Shown in pieces: positions 43,805 through 52,732 of a stretch of DNA of 64,000 nt. The translations under genes were made by a program, and so were the position numbers. Under the pieces are notes generated by a model that saw only the letters and a program-made list of their open reading frames with translations, did not search any database and was not told where the DNA came from. Positions within the stretch are counted from its first letter, which is position 1, and every line of letters begins with the position of its first letter. The stretch comes from Wandonia haliotis. Lineage in GTDB: Bacteria; Bacteroidota; Bacteroidia; Flavobacteriales_D; Crocinitomicaceae. The stretch lies in contig NZ_BAAAFH010000011.1 in the NCBI RefSeq assembly GCF_039523435.1, positions 558,001 to 622,000 of the forward strand. The letters run 5' to 3'.

Positions 43805-44332
43805 ATGAAACGTCTGACCACTTATTTACTGATTGTAACAGCTGTACTTCTTTCCTGTACCTCGTGCAGAAAACTGGGAACTTTCACTTTGGACTACTCT
43901 ACTGACATTGTGATCCCTTCTCAAACGGGTATTAGCGTTCCGTTTACGGTTTACTCTCCTGATGTTGAAACCAACTCAACCTCCAAGTTTGAATCAGAAG
44001 GAACTTCAACAAAATATGTAAATACGATTCAGCTTTCACAATTAAAACTCTCTATTATCAATCCCTCTTCGGCTAACTTCGATTTCATTGATGAAATACA
44101 GATATTTATCAGTGCACCGGGTCAAAATGAAACGTTAATTGCTGAAAAACTTAACATTCCTGAAACACAACTTACATCCTTTCTTTGTGATGTTAAGGAT
44201 GTTAATCTAAAGGATTTTATTTCTCAGGATTATTATGAGTTACGGGTACGCACAGTAACCGATCAGGTTTTCAGTCAGGAAATAACCATACGCGCAGATC
44301 AACTATACACTGTTGAAGCTAACATTCTTTAA
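43805..44332 (+). CDS. Predicted lipoprotein, 175 aa
   Basis: The 175-aa protein has a signal peptide and lipobox (LLSCTSCRKLG, lipidated Cys near residue 18 or 21). The mature part is rich in Ser/Thr/Asn and beta strands (IQLSQLKLSIINPSSANFDF) and resembles surface-exposed Bacteroidota lipoproteins of unknown function. It lies between ridA (6 nt) and the GT2 gene (6 nt) and is probably co-transcribed with both. Confidence 0.82.
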   Translation: MKRLTTYLLIVTAVLLSCTSCRKLGTFTLDYSTDIVIPSQTGISVPFTVYSPDVETNSTSKFESEGTSTKYVNTIQLSQLKLSIINPSSANFDFIDEIQIFISAPGQNETLIAEKLNIPETQLTSFLCDVKDVNLKDFISQDYYELRVRTVTDQVFSQEITIRADQLYTVEANIL

Positions 44333-44338
44333 AGGAGC

Positions 44339-46291
44339 ATGTCTATCAAACTTTCCGTCATTATTGTCAATTACAACGTTGAGTACTTTCTCGAACAATG
44401 TCTCAATTCGTGTCGGAAAGCTATGCAAAATGTAAACTGCGAACTTTTTGTCGTTGACAACAATTCGATTGACGGATCGGTAGAAATGGTCAGAAATAAG
44501 TTTCCCGAAGTTCATCTGATCGCCAATACCGATAACGCTGGTTTTTCCAAAGCTAACAATCAGGCTATGCGTATAGCCAATGGAGAATATGTTCTCCTCT
44601 TAAACCCGGATACCGTGGTTGAGGAAGACACCTTCGAAAAAGTAGTTCATTTTATGGACACACATCCGGATGCAGGAGGTTTAGGAGTTCGGATGCTAGA
44701 TGGAAAAGGAAAGTTTCTTCCGGAATCCAAAAGAGGACTTCCTACTCCCTCGGTTGCATTCTACAAGATCTTCGGAATATCGCGATTATTTCCAAAATCA
44801 AAACGCTTCGGAAGATACCACCTGGGATACCTGAGTGAATTCGAAACCAATGAAATCGAAATCCTGAGTGGCGCCTTTATGCTCATGCGAAAAGAAGCTT
44901 TGGATAAAGTGGGTTTACTGGATGAGGCTTTTTTTATGTACGGAGAAGATATTGACCTCTCCTACCGTATCATTTTAGGAGGATATAAAAACTATTATTT
45001 TCCAGAAACAAGGATTATTCACTATAAAGGAGAGAGCACCAAAAAAAGCAGTGTAAACTACGTATTTGTTTTTTACAGGGCTATGATCATCTTTGCTCGC
45101 AAACATTTTTCGCAAAAGAATGCCCGCCTGTTTTCTTTTTTAATCAATCTCGCCATCTACTTCCGGGCCGGAATAGCTATTCTGAACCGTTTCATTAAAC
45201 GTGCTTTTCTTCCGGCAGTTGACTTTGGCTGTATTTTACTCCTTCTCAATTGGTTCACGACCTTTTGGCACGAAAAAGGAACCGATTTCCCGGAGAACAT
45301 TCTGCGAATAGCCTTACCAGCTTATACGTTGATCTGGATGATTGCAATCCTCTTCTCCGGCGGATACGACAAACCTGTTCGTCTGCAACGTTTTGCAACA
45401 GGAGGTTTGTTAGGAACAGGACTCATTCTGGTTTTCTATGCCCTGCTTCCTAAAGACTGGCAATTTTCCCGTCTGTTTATTCTGGTTGGAACGGCTTCTA
45501 CAATTCTGTATTACCTGTTATCGCGGATTCTACTTCATTTTACCATAGGCGGTAAATTTGATCTATACGGAAACAGAAATAAAAACTTTGTTATTATTGG
45601 TTCGGAAGAAGAATCTCGGCGAGTAAAAACACTTCTGGAACATACCAATAATAAAATCAATCGTATCGAAATAGTCTCTCCGGCTCACGAGAAAAATGAG
45701 GCTGCCGTAGGAACAATTAGCCAATTGGATCAAATCGTTCATATTCACAAGATGGATGAGATAATTTTCTGTGCTAAAGATACAACCGCACAAACCATCA
45801 TTGAGTGGATGACACGCATTGACTCCTCCAGAATTGATTTTAAAATTGCGCAACCTGACAGCTTGTTTATTATCGGAAGTAATTCTATTGATACCAGCGG
45901 AGACCTCTATGTATTTGACGTAAATTCCATCTCTAAACAGAGAAACAGGAGAAACAAGCGCACGCTAGACGTTGTACTTTCTTTATTTTTTCTACTCTCT
46001 TTCTGGATCTGGATTTGGTTTTTCAGCAACAAATCCTCATTTCTGCGAAATATGTGGCAAATTCTCTCCGGTAAAAAGTCTTTTGTTGGTTATCGTTATC
46101 AATACGATGAATCCAGTCTGTATCTCCCCAGAATCAAACCGGGCATACTTACACCAGCCGATGAATTATCCGCTCAGCCACAGAAAAAAGAATCCTTTCA
46201 AAAAATGAATCTTATATACGCCAGAGACTACTCCTGGTTGAAAGATCTGCAAATTCTGTCGAAAAGCTGGAGAAAAATAGACCGGGACTAA
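44339..46291 (+). CDS. GT2 glycosyltransferase fused to degenerate polyprenyl sugar-phosphate transferase
   Basis: Residues 1-245 are a GT-A family 2 domain: MSIKLSVIIVNYNVEYFLEQ, VVDNNSIDGSV, LLNPDTVVE (DxD-like) and FFMYGEDIDLSYRI. Residues about 270-420 contain several membrane helices, then an NAD-binding-like region (NFVIIGSEEESRRVKTL, about 417), then KRTLDVVLSLFFLL, KKSFVGYRYQYDES, LPRIKPGILTPAD. That tail mirrors WbaP/WcaJ-type sugar-phosphate transferases, but the VGPRP motif reads VGYRYQ, so the second half is probably catalytically dead. Likely role: surface polysaccharide assembly. Confidence 0.83.
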   Translation: MSIKLSVIIVNYNVEYFLEQCLNSCRKAMQNVNCELFVVDNNSIDGSVEMVRNKFPEVHLIANTDNAGFSKANNQAMRIANGEYVLLLNPDTVVEEDTFEKVVHFMDTHPDAGGLGVRMLDGKGKFLPESKRGLPTPSVAFYKIFGISRLFPKSKRFGRYHLGYLSEFETNEIEILSGAFMLMRKEALDKVGLLDEAFFMYGEDIDLSYRIILGGYKNYYFPETRIIHYKGESTKKSSVNYVFVFYRAMIIFARKHFSQKNARLFSFLINLAIYFRAGIAILNRFIKRAFLPAVDFGCILLLLNWFTTFWHEKGTDFPENILRIALPAYTLIWMIAILFSGGYDKPVRLQRFATGGLLGTGLILVFYALLPKDWQFSRLFILVGTASTILYYLLSRILLHFTIGGKFDLYGNRNKNFVIIGSEEESRRVKTLLEHTNNKINRIEIVSPAHEKNEAAVGTISQLDQIVHIHKMDEIIFCAKDTTAQTIIEWMTRIDSSRIDFKIAQPDSLFIIGSNSIDTSGDLYVFDVNSISKQRNRRNKRTLDVVLSLFFLLSFWIWIWFFSNKSSFLRNMWQILSGKKSFVGYRYQYDESSLYLPRIKPGILTPADELSAQPQKKESFQKMNLIYARDYSWLKDLQILSKSWRKIDRD

Positions 46292-46428
46292 TGCGGGATT
46301 AGTCACTTCTCTTCGTATTGGACAAATTATCAGAAAAGAATCTTTCAAATAGTAAAATTCATCGGTTTCAACTTCAATTTAACACAGATATTACTATTCC
46401 GAAACCTTGTTCTTTTAGAATTTTAGGT

Positions 46429-46436
46429 TATTTTTG
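46429..46436 (+). promoter_or_regulatory. E2 gene promoter -7 box TATTTTTG
   Basis: Exact TAnnTTTG match 34 nt upstream of the E2 ATG at 46471. Confidence 0.55.
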
Positions 46437-46470
46437 TGCTCGATTATTCCAAAGAAAGAACATATAATAT

Positions 46471-47811
46471 ATGGCACAGATAGAGATTCGACTTCCCAAA
46501 ATGGGAGAAAGCGTTACCGAAGCGGTAATCACAAATTGGCTGAAAGAAGTTGGTGATACAGTTGAAATGGACGAGCCTCTAGTAGAGGTTGCCACAGATA
46601 AGGTGGATAATGAATTACCTTCTGAAGCTGCCGGAGTTCTTGTGAAGCGCTTATTCGAAAAGGATCAGACTGTTCAGGTTGGTGAAGTTATTGCAATCAT
46701 TGCAACTGACGGTGACACCTCTGAGCCTGTAGCTGCTCCTGCTGCCGATACTACTTCAGCACCTGCCGCAGCTGAAGCTGTAATGAATACAGTTGCAGAG
46801 GTTGCCGGTGAAGTATCCGCTCTTGATAAAAACGGTCCTTCCGGAAAATTCTACTCTCCATTAGTACGAAGCATTGCTGAAAAAGAAAATGTTTCTATGG
46901 TTGAGCTAGAAAATATCCAGGGAACAGGTGCGAACGGAAGAGTTACAAAAACAGATATTTTAAGTTATCTTGATAATCGCGGAACAGCACCAGTAAGTGC
47001 TCCCGCTGCAACGCCATCTACAAATGGAGTTGTGACTCCTGCATTGGATAAACCGGCTCCTGCGCCAGCAGCACCAAAAGGGCCGAATGTAGTAGTTAAT
47101 CCAGGAGATGAAATTATCGAAATGGATCGAATGCGTAAAATCATCGCTGAGAACATGGTCCTTTCGAAACAAACTTCACCTCACGTTACTTCATATGTTG
47201 AGGCTGATGTTACCAACATCGTGAACTGGCGTAATAAAGTTAAAAAGCAATTTGAACAAAGAGAAGGAGAAAAAATCACCTTTACGCCTATCTTCATTGA
47301 AGCAATCGTAAAAGCGATCAAGGACTTCCCGATGATTAATATTTCCGTTGACGGAACCAATATCATCAAACGCAAAGACATTAACGTAGGAATGGCAGCA
47401 GCTCTTCCTTCAGGAAACCTGATTGTTCCGGTAATTAAGAATGCAGATCGCCTGAACCTTGTCGGGTTGACAAAATCAGTTAATGATCTGGCAAACCGCG
47501 CTCGTCAGAATAAATTGAAATCAGATGAGATTTCTGGTGGAACCTATACCATTACGAATGTTGGTTCATTCGGAAACGTAATGGGAACCCCTATTATTCC
47601 TCAGCCTCAGGTTGCAATCCTTGCTGTAGGAGCTATCCGTAAGATGCCGGCTGTTATTGAAACACCGGACGGAGACTTTATCGGAATTCGTCACAAAATG
47701 TTCCTTTCTCACTCTTATGACCACCGGGTGGTTGACGGTGCATTGGGAGGACAGTTTGTTCGTCGCGTAGCAGATTACTTAGAACAGTTTGATGCCAACA
47801 GGGAATTCTAA
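46471..47811 (+). CDS. 2-oxo acid dehydrogenase E2 subunit (dihydrolipoyl acyltransferase)
   Basis: The 446-aa protein has an N-terminal lipoyl domain with lipoyl-Lys in VEVATDKVDNELPSE (about residue 43), an Ala/Pro linker, and a peripheral subunit-binding domain (SPLVRSIAEKENVSMVELEN, about residue 128). A second Pro/Ala linker leads to the catalytic domain, which ends SHSYDHRVVDGALGGQFVRR with HxxxDG. It transfers acyl groups from lipoamide to CoA in a 2-oxoacid complex. Whether it is the pyruvate, oxoglutarate or branched-chain form is not decided by sequence; no E1 or E3 is adjacent. Confidence 0.95.
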   Translation: MAQIEIRLPKMGESVTEAVITNWLKEVGDTVEMDEPLVEVATDKVDNELPSEAAGVLVKRLFEKDQTVQVGEVIAIIATDGDTSEPVAAPAADTTSAPAAAEAVMNTVAEVAGEVSALDKNGPSGKFYSPLVRSIAEKENVSMVELENIQGTGANGRVTKTDILSYLDNRGTAPVSAPAATPSTNGVVTPALDKPAPAPAAPKGPNVVVNPGDEIIEMDRMRKIIAENMVLSKQTSPHVTSYVEADVTNIVNWRNKVKKQFEQREGEKITFTPIFIEAIVKAIKDFPMINISVDGTNIIKRKDINVGMAAALPSGNLIVPVIKNADRLNLVGLTKSVNDLANRARQNKLKSDEISGGTYTITNVGSFGNVMGTPIIPQPQVAILAVGAIRKMPAVIETPDGDFIGIRHKMFLSHSYDHRVVDGALGGQFVRRVADYLEQFDANREF

Positions 47812-47832
47812 AACACTGTAATATTGATTTTT

Positions 47833-47857
47833 ACCCATCCTGAGTGATGGGTTTTTT
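47833..47857 (+). terminator. E2 gene terminator
   Basis: ACCCATC (47833-47839) and GATGGGT (47846-47852) with 6-nt loop and T-run, between the E2 gene and the first PorE-like gene. It is only 11 nt before the next ATG. Confidence 0.8.
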
Positions 47858-47867
47858 AGTTTCTACT

Positions 47868-50210
47868 ATGAAAACACAACTATTTGTACTGCTTCTTTTT
47901 GTAGTATCTTTTGCTACAGTAAACGGACAATACACACAGGAGGAGATGCAACGCATTTTGTCAAAGTCCTCTCCAGGGGAATTATTGAGAGAAAATTCTC
48001 AACTCCTACTGGTTGCCAACTACTACCAGTCGATTCAGGTTATTGATCGTTTACTGGAGATGGAACCGGATAATGCCAATTATAATTATCGCAAAGGATA
48101 TGCACTGCTTTTCTCTCAGTCACAATACGAACAGGCACTTCCCTATCTTGAAAAAGCAGTGAAAAACGTAAAGAAACTTTACGATGCCAGTAGCGAAAAA
48201 GAAACAGCAGCTCCTGTTGATGTATATTACTACTTGGGGAAATGTTATCATCAAAATGAGACATTGGACAAAGCAACAGAATTTTATCAAAAATATCTGG
48301 AGAGTTCCACATCAAAAAATGCTTTGTATCCCTGGGCTGAATTAGGTATTACCCAGGTTGAAAACGCCCAAAAAGAACTGAAAAACCCCAAAAATTATGA
48401 GTTAAAAAATCTGGGAGCTGTAATTAATACAGAAGCCCCTGAATTTTCTCCGGTTGTTTCTCTGGATGGCTCTGCACTTTTCTTTACCGCCCGACGATTG
48501 TGGAAAAACGGGTTGAATAAAGACATGAAAGATCTAAACACAAACCACTATTGGGAAGATATTTATGTCAGTTATAAGAATCTGAACAACACATGGTCTG
48601 ATCCTGCTCTTCTCGAATTCTGTCAATCGGGACAAAATGAAGCAACTGTTTCTGTCAGTATGGACGAAAGAAAAATTTATGTCTATAATGATGTTAGTGG
48701 AAACGGGGATATTTATTTTTCAGAATTCAAGGGAAACCAGTTTCAGCAAATACAAGCTGCCGACATCAAAAAGCTAAACAGTAAATTCTGGGAACCTCAC
48801 TTAACTGTAACTCCTGACGGACAAACCATGTTGTTTGTATCTGATCGGGCAGGAGGATACGGAGGACGAGATATTTATCGAATGGTGAAATTACCTGACG
48901 GAAACTGGAGTGAACCGGTCAACCTGGGACCTGAAGTAAATTCAGAATTTGATGAAGACGCTCCTTTTCTTGCCATGGATAATAAAACTCTGTACTTTGC
49001 TTCTAACGGCACCAAATCGATGGGAGGATTTGACATATTTATGTCTGTACAGGATGAAAACGGAAACTGGTCTCCGGCCATCAACATGGGAGTTCCTCTA
49101 AACTCAACCGGAGACGATATTTTTTATACCACAACGATGGATGGAACTACGGGATACCTGACTTCTTTCAGAAATGGTGGTTTTGGAGAAAAAGATATTT
49201 ACGAAGTCAAAAATAACGAAACAGGGAAACAAGGTATTTCTGTTCTGAAAGGAGAAATTGTTGTAGCTGGAAATCGTCCGTTACCTCAGGATCTTTCAGT
49301 GACTGTTTCCTGTCTGAACTGTGGAAATAAAACCTCGGTTACCCTTTACCCAAGAGTGCGCGATGGTGTTTATTTTTCGCGTCTCGAAAAATGCAGGGAA
49401 TACGAATTAGTCTATGCGTACGGTGAAAACGAAACTGAATTCTACAAAGAAAAGATTACGACTAAATGTGATACTGAGTTTGAAGAAATTCACAGCCGTG
49501 CTCTACTCCGCCTTGATGATATGACAATCATCCCGTTTATGAAGTACCATCTCAAAGGAAATATCTCTGATTTTGCAGATCAGACACCAGTAGGAAAAGC
49601 TACAGTTGAGTTTTTATCTGTTGATGGAGAACTACTCGAAAAGCATTCCACATCCAGCGAAGGGCTATTTACCTCTGCATTACTGGATAGTAGTTTCTTT
49701 GGTGACCCGATTCATTTTATGGTCAAAGTTTCAAAAGACGGATACCTGACTCAACAATTCGAAGTAAACGAAACTCTTGGAGAAAAAGCGGTTATAGATC
49801 TTGCCTATCTGATTGATAAGCCAGATGTAGGAAAAGAACTTTCCAAAGTACTTAAACTGAATCCGATTTATTTTGACCTTGATAAATCCACTATCCGACA
49901 AGACGCTAAAGTAGAACTGGATAAGATTGTACAGATAATGAATGACAATCCTTCTGTTCGAATTGAGTTAGGTTCACATACCGATTGCAGAGGTTCAGCA
50001 AACTACAACCTGGCTTTGTCAGAACGTCGTGCAAAAGCTTCTGCTGACTATATCCGAAAGAAAATCTCTGATCCTTCCCGAATTTCAGGAAAAGGATACG
50101 GAGAAAGCAAACTCGTTAACAACTGTCCCTGTGAAGATGAAGTTGTTTCCGAGTGTTCGGAAGAAGAACATCAGGCTAACAGAAGAACAGAATTCAGAAT
50201 TATTGAATAA
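47868..50210 (+). CDS. PorE-like OmpA/TPR/propeller envelope protein 1
   Basis: The 780-aa protein has a signal peptide (MKTQLFVLLLFVVSFATVNG), TPR-like helices (about 30-165), a PD40/WD40-type propeller (about 190-450, repeated VSxDGxxLFF and GGxDIY/GGYGGRDIYR motifs) and carboxypeptidase-regulatory-like beta domains (about 540-640). It ends in a C-terminal OmpA domain (about 670-780, LDKSTIRQDAKVELDKIVQI, GSHTDCRGS, NLALSERRAKASADYIR). This is the PorE architecture, which anchors the T9SS ring to peptidoglycan; the P. gingivalis version is a lipoprotein, this one has no lipobox. Start chosen at 47868 after the terminator hairpin. Confidence 0.85.
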   Translation: MKTQLFVLLLFVVSFATVNGQYTQEEMQRILSKSSPGELLRENSQLLLVANYYQSIQVIDRLLEMEPDNANYNYRKGYALLFSQSQYEQALPYLEKAVKNVKKLYDASSEKETAAPVDVYYYLGKCYHQNETLDKATEFYQKYLESSTSKNALYPWAELGITQVENAQKELKNPKNYELKNLGAVINTEAPEFSPVVSLDGSALFFTARRLWKNGLNKDMKDLNTNHYWEDIYVSYKNLNNTWSDPALLEFCQSGQNEATVSVSMDERKIYVYNDVSGNGDIYFSEFKGNQFQQIQAADIKKLNSKFWEPHLTVTPDGQTMLFVSDRAGGYGGRDIYRMVKLPDGNWSEPVNLGPEVNSEFDEDAPFLAMDNKTLYFASNGTKSMGGFDIFMSVQDENGNWSPAINMGVPLNSTGDDIFYTTTMDGTTGYLTSFRNGGFGEKDIYEVKNNETGKQGISVLKGEIVVAGNRPLPQDLSVTVSCLNCGNKTSVTLYPRVRDGVYFSRLEKCREYELVYAYGENETEFYKEKITTKCDTEFEEIHSRALLRLDDMTIIPFMKYHLKGNISDFADQTPVGKATVEFLSVDGELLEKHSTSSEGLFTSALLDSSFFGDPIHFMVKVSKDGYLTQQFEVNETLGEKAVIDLAYLIDKPDVGKELSKVLKLNPIYFDLDKSTIRQDAKVELDKIVQIMNDNPSVRIELGSHTDCRGSANYNLALSERRAKASADYIRKKISDPSRISGKGYGESKLVNNCPCEDEVVSECSEEEHQANRRTEFRIIE

Positions 50211-50270
50211 TCTTTTTATTTAATTGGAAATTAGTATATTCGTATCCTTAGAGGTAGAAACAAAGTAAAG

Positions 50271-52619
50271 ATGAAAAAACTAATCCTATTTACCGCTGTA
50301 GTGCTTGCAAGCTCAATGACCTTGTATGCGCAAAAAACAGATCAGGAAATCATTGAATTTGCGCAAACCGCATCAACCAAACAACTGCTAAAGAAGAATA
50401 CCGATCTTTTGATGGATGGACGTTATAGGATGTCTATTGTAGTAGCTGATAAACTGATTGAAAGCAGTCCCGGAAATTCAAACTTCCTTTATCGTAAAGG
50501 GTATGCTCTTTCTCAACAGAGTATTAATTATGAAGAAGCAATCAACCTACTTGAAAAGGTTAAAGACAATACGACTCTGAAGTATAATGCTTCCAGCGAT
50601 AAGGAAACACAGGCTCCGATAGATGCACTTTATCACCTGGCATCGTGTTATCACCATCAGGGAGATATTGAAGAAGCTAAAAAATACTATCAGTTATATA
50701 TTGATAAAGCTCCTAAGAAAGCAGCGCTAAGAGGTTTCTCTGAGTTAGCACTGATGCAATGTAAAAAAACGGAAGTTGCCACAGATAAAAGTTCTTCTGT
50801 TCAAATTCGTAACATCGGTGAATCCATCAATACGGAAGCTCCGGAATATTCTCCGGCTGTTTCTCTTGATGGAAGTGCTTTGTATTTTACCTCAAGACGT
50901 CTGTGGGAAGATTCGTCAAATGCCGAATACATTGACCCCAGAACAGATACCTATCTGGAAGATATCTATGTTAGTTACAAAGATTTCGACGGAGCCTGGG
51001 AAACACCTATTCGTCTTGAAAATTCACAGCCGAATCAGAATGAAGCGACTATTTCTGTAAGTTCGGACGAAAGAAAGTTGTACACGTACAATGATCTTAC
51101 GGGAAATGGAGATATCTATTATTCAGATTTCCAGAACGGAAGATTTAACGATCTACAAAAATTTGACATGGAAGGAGTAAATACGGACTCCTGGGAACCA
51201 CATATTTCCGTTACGCCTGATGGAAACACGATCTATTTTGTTTCAGATCGTAAAGAAGGAATGGGAGGACGTGACATCTATCGTATCACTAAACTACCTG
51301 ATGGTAGTTGGAGTGAGCCTTATAACCTTGGTGCTCCGATCAACAGTGCCTATGATGAAGATGCCCCGTTCATTGCTGTAGACAACAAAACACTTTACTT
51401 TGCTTCGAACAATGAAAATTCAATCGGTGGATTCGACATTTTCGTAAGTGTTTGTGACGATATGGGCGTTTGGTCTGCTCCTATTAACATGGGAACCCCG
51501 ATCAACTCAACAGGAGACGATTTATACTATACAACTACTTCGGACGGAAGATTTGCATATATCACCTCTTTCCGTGCTGATGGAAAAGGAGAAAAAGATA
51601 TTTACGAAATTGAGGACAATTACTTCGGGCGTAAAAACTCTGCTTTACTTAAAGGACTTATAACAGTAGTTGGAGGGGAATCTTTACCGGAAGATGTAAA
51701 CATTACAGTAAAATGTTTGAATTGTGGTGAAACGAATATCCGCACAGTTTACCCAAGAACATCGAACAACACCTATATGAGTAATCTTGACAAATGTCGT
51801 GAGTACGAAATGGTGTACGCTTACAATGATGGAGAAACTGTATTTCATACAGACAAAATCAAAACGAAGTGCGATGACGAGTATGAGGAAATATATAAGC
51901 CAGTCTTGTTAAGACTGGAAGACTGGACAATTATTCCGGCTCTTGATTACGAACTGGCAGGTACTATAACTGATACCGACTCAGGAGAGCCATTGGAAGG
52001 TGTTCTGATTGAAATTCTTGACAAAGACGGAAACGTAGTTGAGAAAATGATGACAGACAAAGACGGTAACTATTCATCTGATATCCTGAAAGGGAAAGAA
52101 TATGGTGATAACCCGGAACTTAGCCTTCGCGTTTCCAAGAACGGATACGTAACGTATGAAAACCCATTGAATACAAATGACCTAGGAAATGAGTCAACTG
52201 TTCTTAAAAATATCGGGTTGAATAAACTGGATCTTGGAAAAGATATCGGAAATATGCTTGCTGTTAATACGATTTACTTTGATCTTGACAAATGGAACAT
52301 CAGAGATTCTGAAAAGCCCAAGCTGGATAAAATCGTGAAAGTAATGAACGAGAACCCAACTTTGGAAATTGAATTGGGAGCACATACTGACTGTAGAGCT
52401 TCTAAAGCTTATAACCAGTCTCTTTCCAACAAACGTGCAAAAAGTTCAGCTGAATATATCAAATCCAGAATTTCCAAACCTGCACGTGTTAAGTACAAAG
52501 GGTATGGAGAAACGAAACTGGTTAACAACTGTGAGTGTGAAGGTAAACAGGAATCTTCCTGTTCAGAAGAACAACATCAGTTAAACAGACGTACTGAATT
52601 TAAGATTACCAAGTTGTAA
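50271..52619 (+). CDS. PorE-like OmpA/TPR/propeller envelope protein 2
   Basis: The 782-aa paralogue of the flanking genes has a signal peptide (MKKLILFTAVVLASSMTLYA), TPR part, PD40 propeller (VSLDGSALYFTSRRLWEDSS, VSDRKEGMGGRDIYRITKLP) and a regulatory-like beta domain near 560-640. The OmpA C-terminus includes IELGAHTDCRASKAYNQSLS and NCECEGKQES. A near-promoter TATATTCG lies at 50235-50242, so it may also be transcribed separately. Conserved Cys pairs are shared by all three paralogues. Confidence 0.85.
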   Translation: MKKLILFTAVVLASSMTLYAQKTDQEIIEFAQTASTKQLLKKNTDLLMDGRYRMSIVVADKLIESSPGNSNFLYRKGYALSQQSINYEEAINLLEKVKDNTTLKYNASSDKETQAPIDALYHLASCYHHQGDIEEAKKYYQLYIDKAPKKAALRGFSELALMQCKKTEVATDKSSSVQIRNIGESINTEAPEYSPAVSLDGSALYFTSRRLWEDSSNAEYIDPRTDTYLEDIYVSYKDFDGAWETPIRLENSQPNQNEATISVSSDERKLYTYNDLTGNGDIYYSDFQNGRFNDLQKFDMEGVNTDSWEPHISVTPDGNTIYFVSDRKEGMGGRDIYRITKLPDGSWSEPYNLGAPINSAYDEDAPFIAVDNKTLYFASNNENSIGGFDIFVSVCDDMGVWSAPINMGTPINSTGDDLYYTTTSDGRFAYITSFRADGKGEKDIYEIEDNYFGRKNSALLKGLITVVGGESLPEDVNITVKCLNCGETNIRTVYPRTSNNTYMSNLDKCREYEMVYAYNDGETVFHTDKIKTKCDDEYEEIYKPVLLRLEDWTIIPALDYELAGTITDTDSGEPLEGVLIEILDKDGNVVEKMMTDKDGNYSSDILKGKEYGDNPELSLRVSKNGYVTYENPLNTNDLGNESTVLKNIGLNKLDLGKDIGNMLAVNTIYFDLDKWNIRDSEKPKLDKIVKVMNENPTLEIELGAHTDCRASKAYNQSLSNKRAKSSAEYIKSRISKPARVKYKGYGETKLVNNCECEGKQESSCSEEQHQLNRRTEFKITKL

Positions 52620-52640
52620 TACAACATACATTATTATGAG

Positions 52641-52671
52641 AAAGAGGACATTTTTTTGTCCTCTTTTTTAT
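52641..52671 (+). terminator. Terminator after PorE-like gene 2
   Basis: AAAGAGGACA (52641-52650) and TGTCCTCTTT (52657-52666), T-loop, T-run. It separates genes 2 and 3. Confidence 0.85.
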
Positions 52672-52732
52672 TTTGTAACCTTCTGATTATCTTTCCGTAC
52701 AAAGCCATATCATACATTAACGAATTAAGCTT

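Noticed and set aside
46290..46306. Hairpin CTAAT-ATTAG after the fused glycosyltransferase as terminator
   Set aside because: Five-bp AT-rich stem with no T-run is too weak to call.
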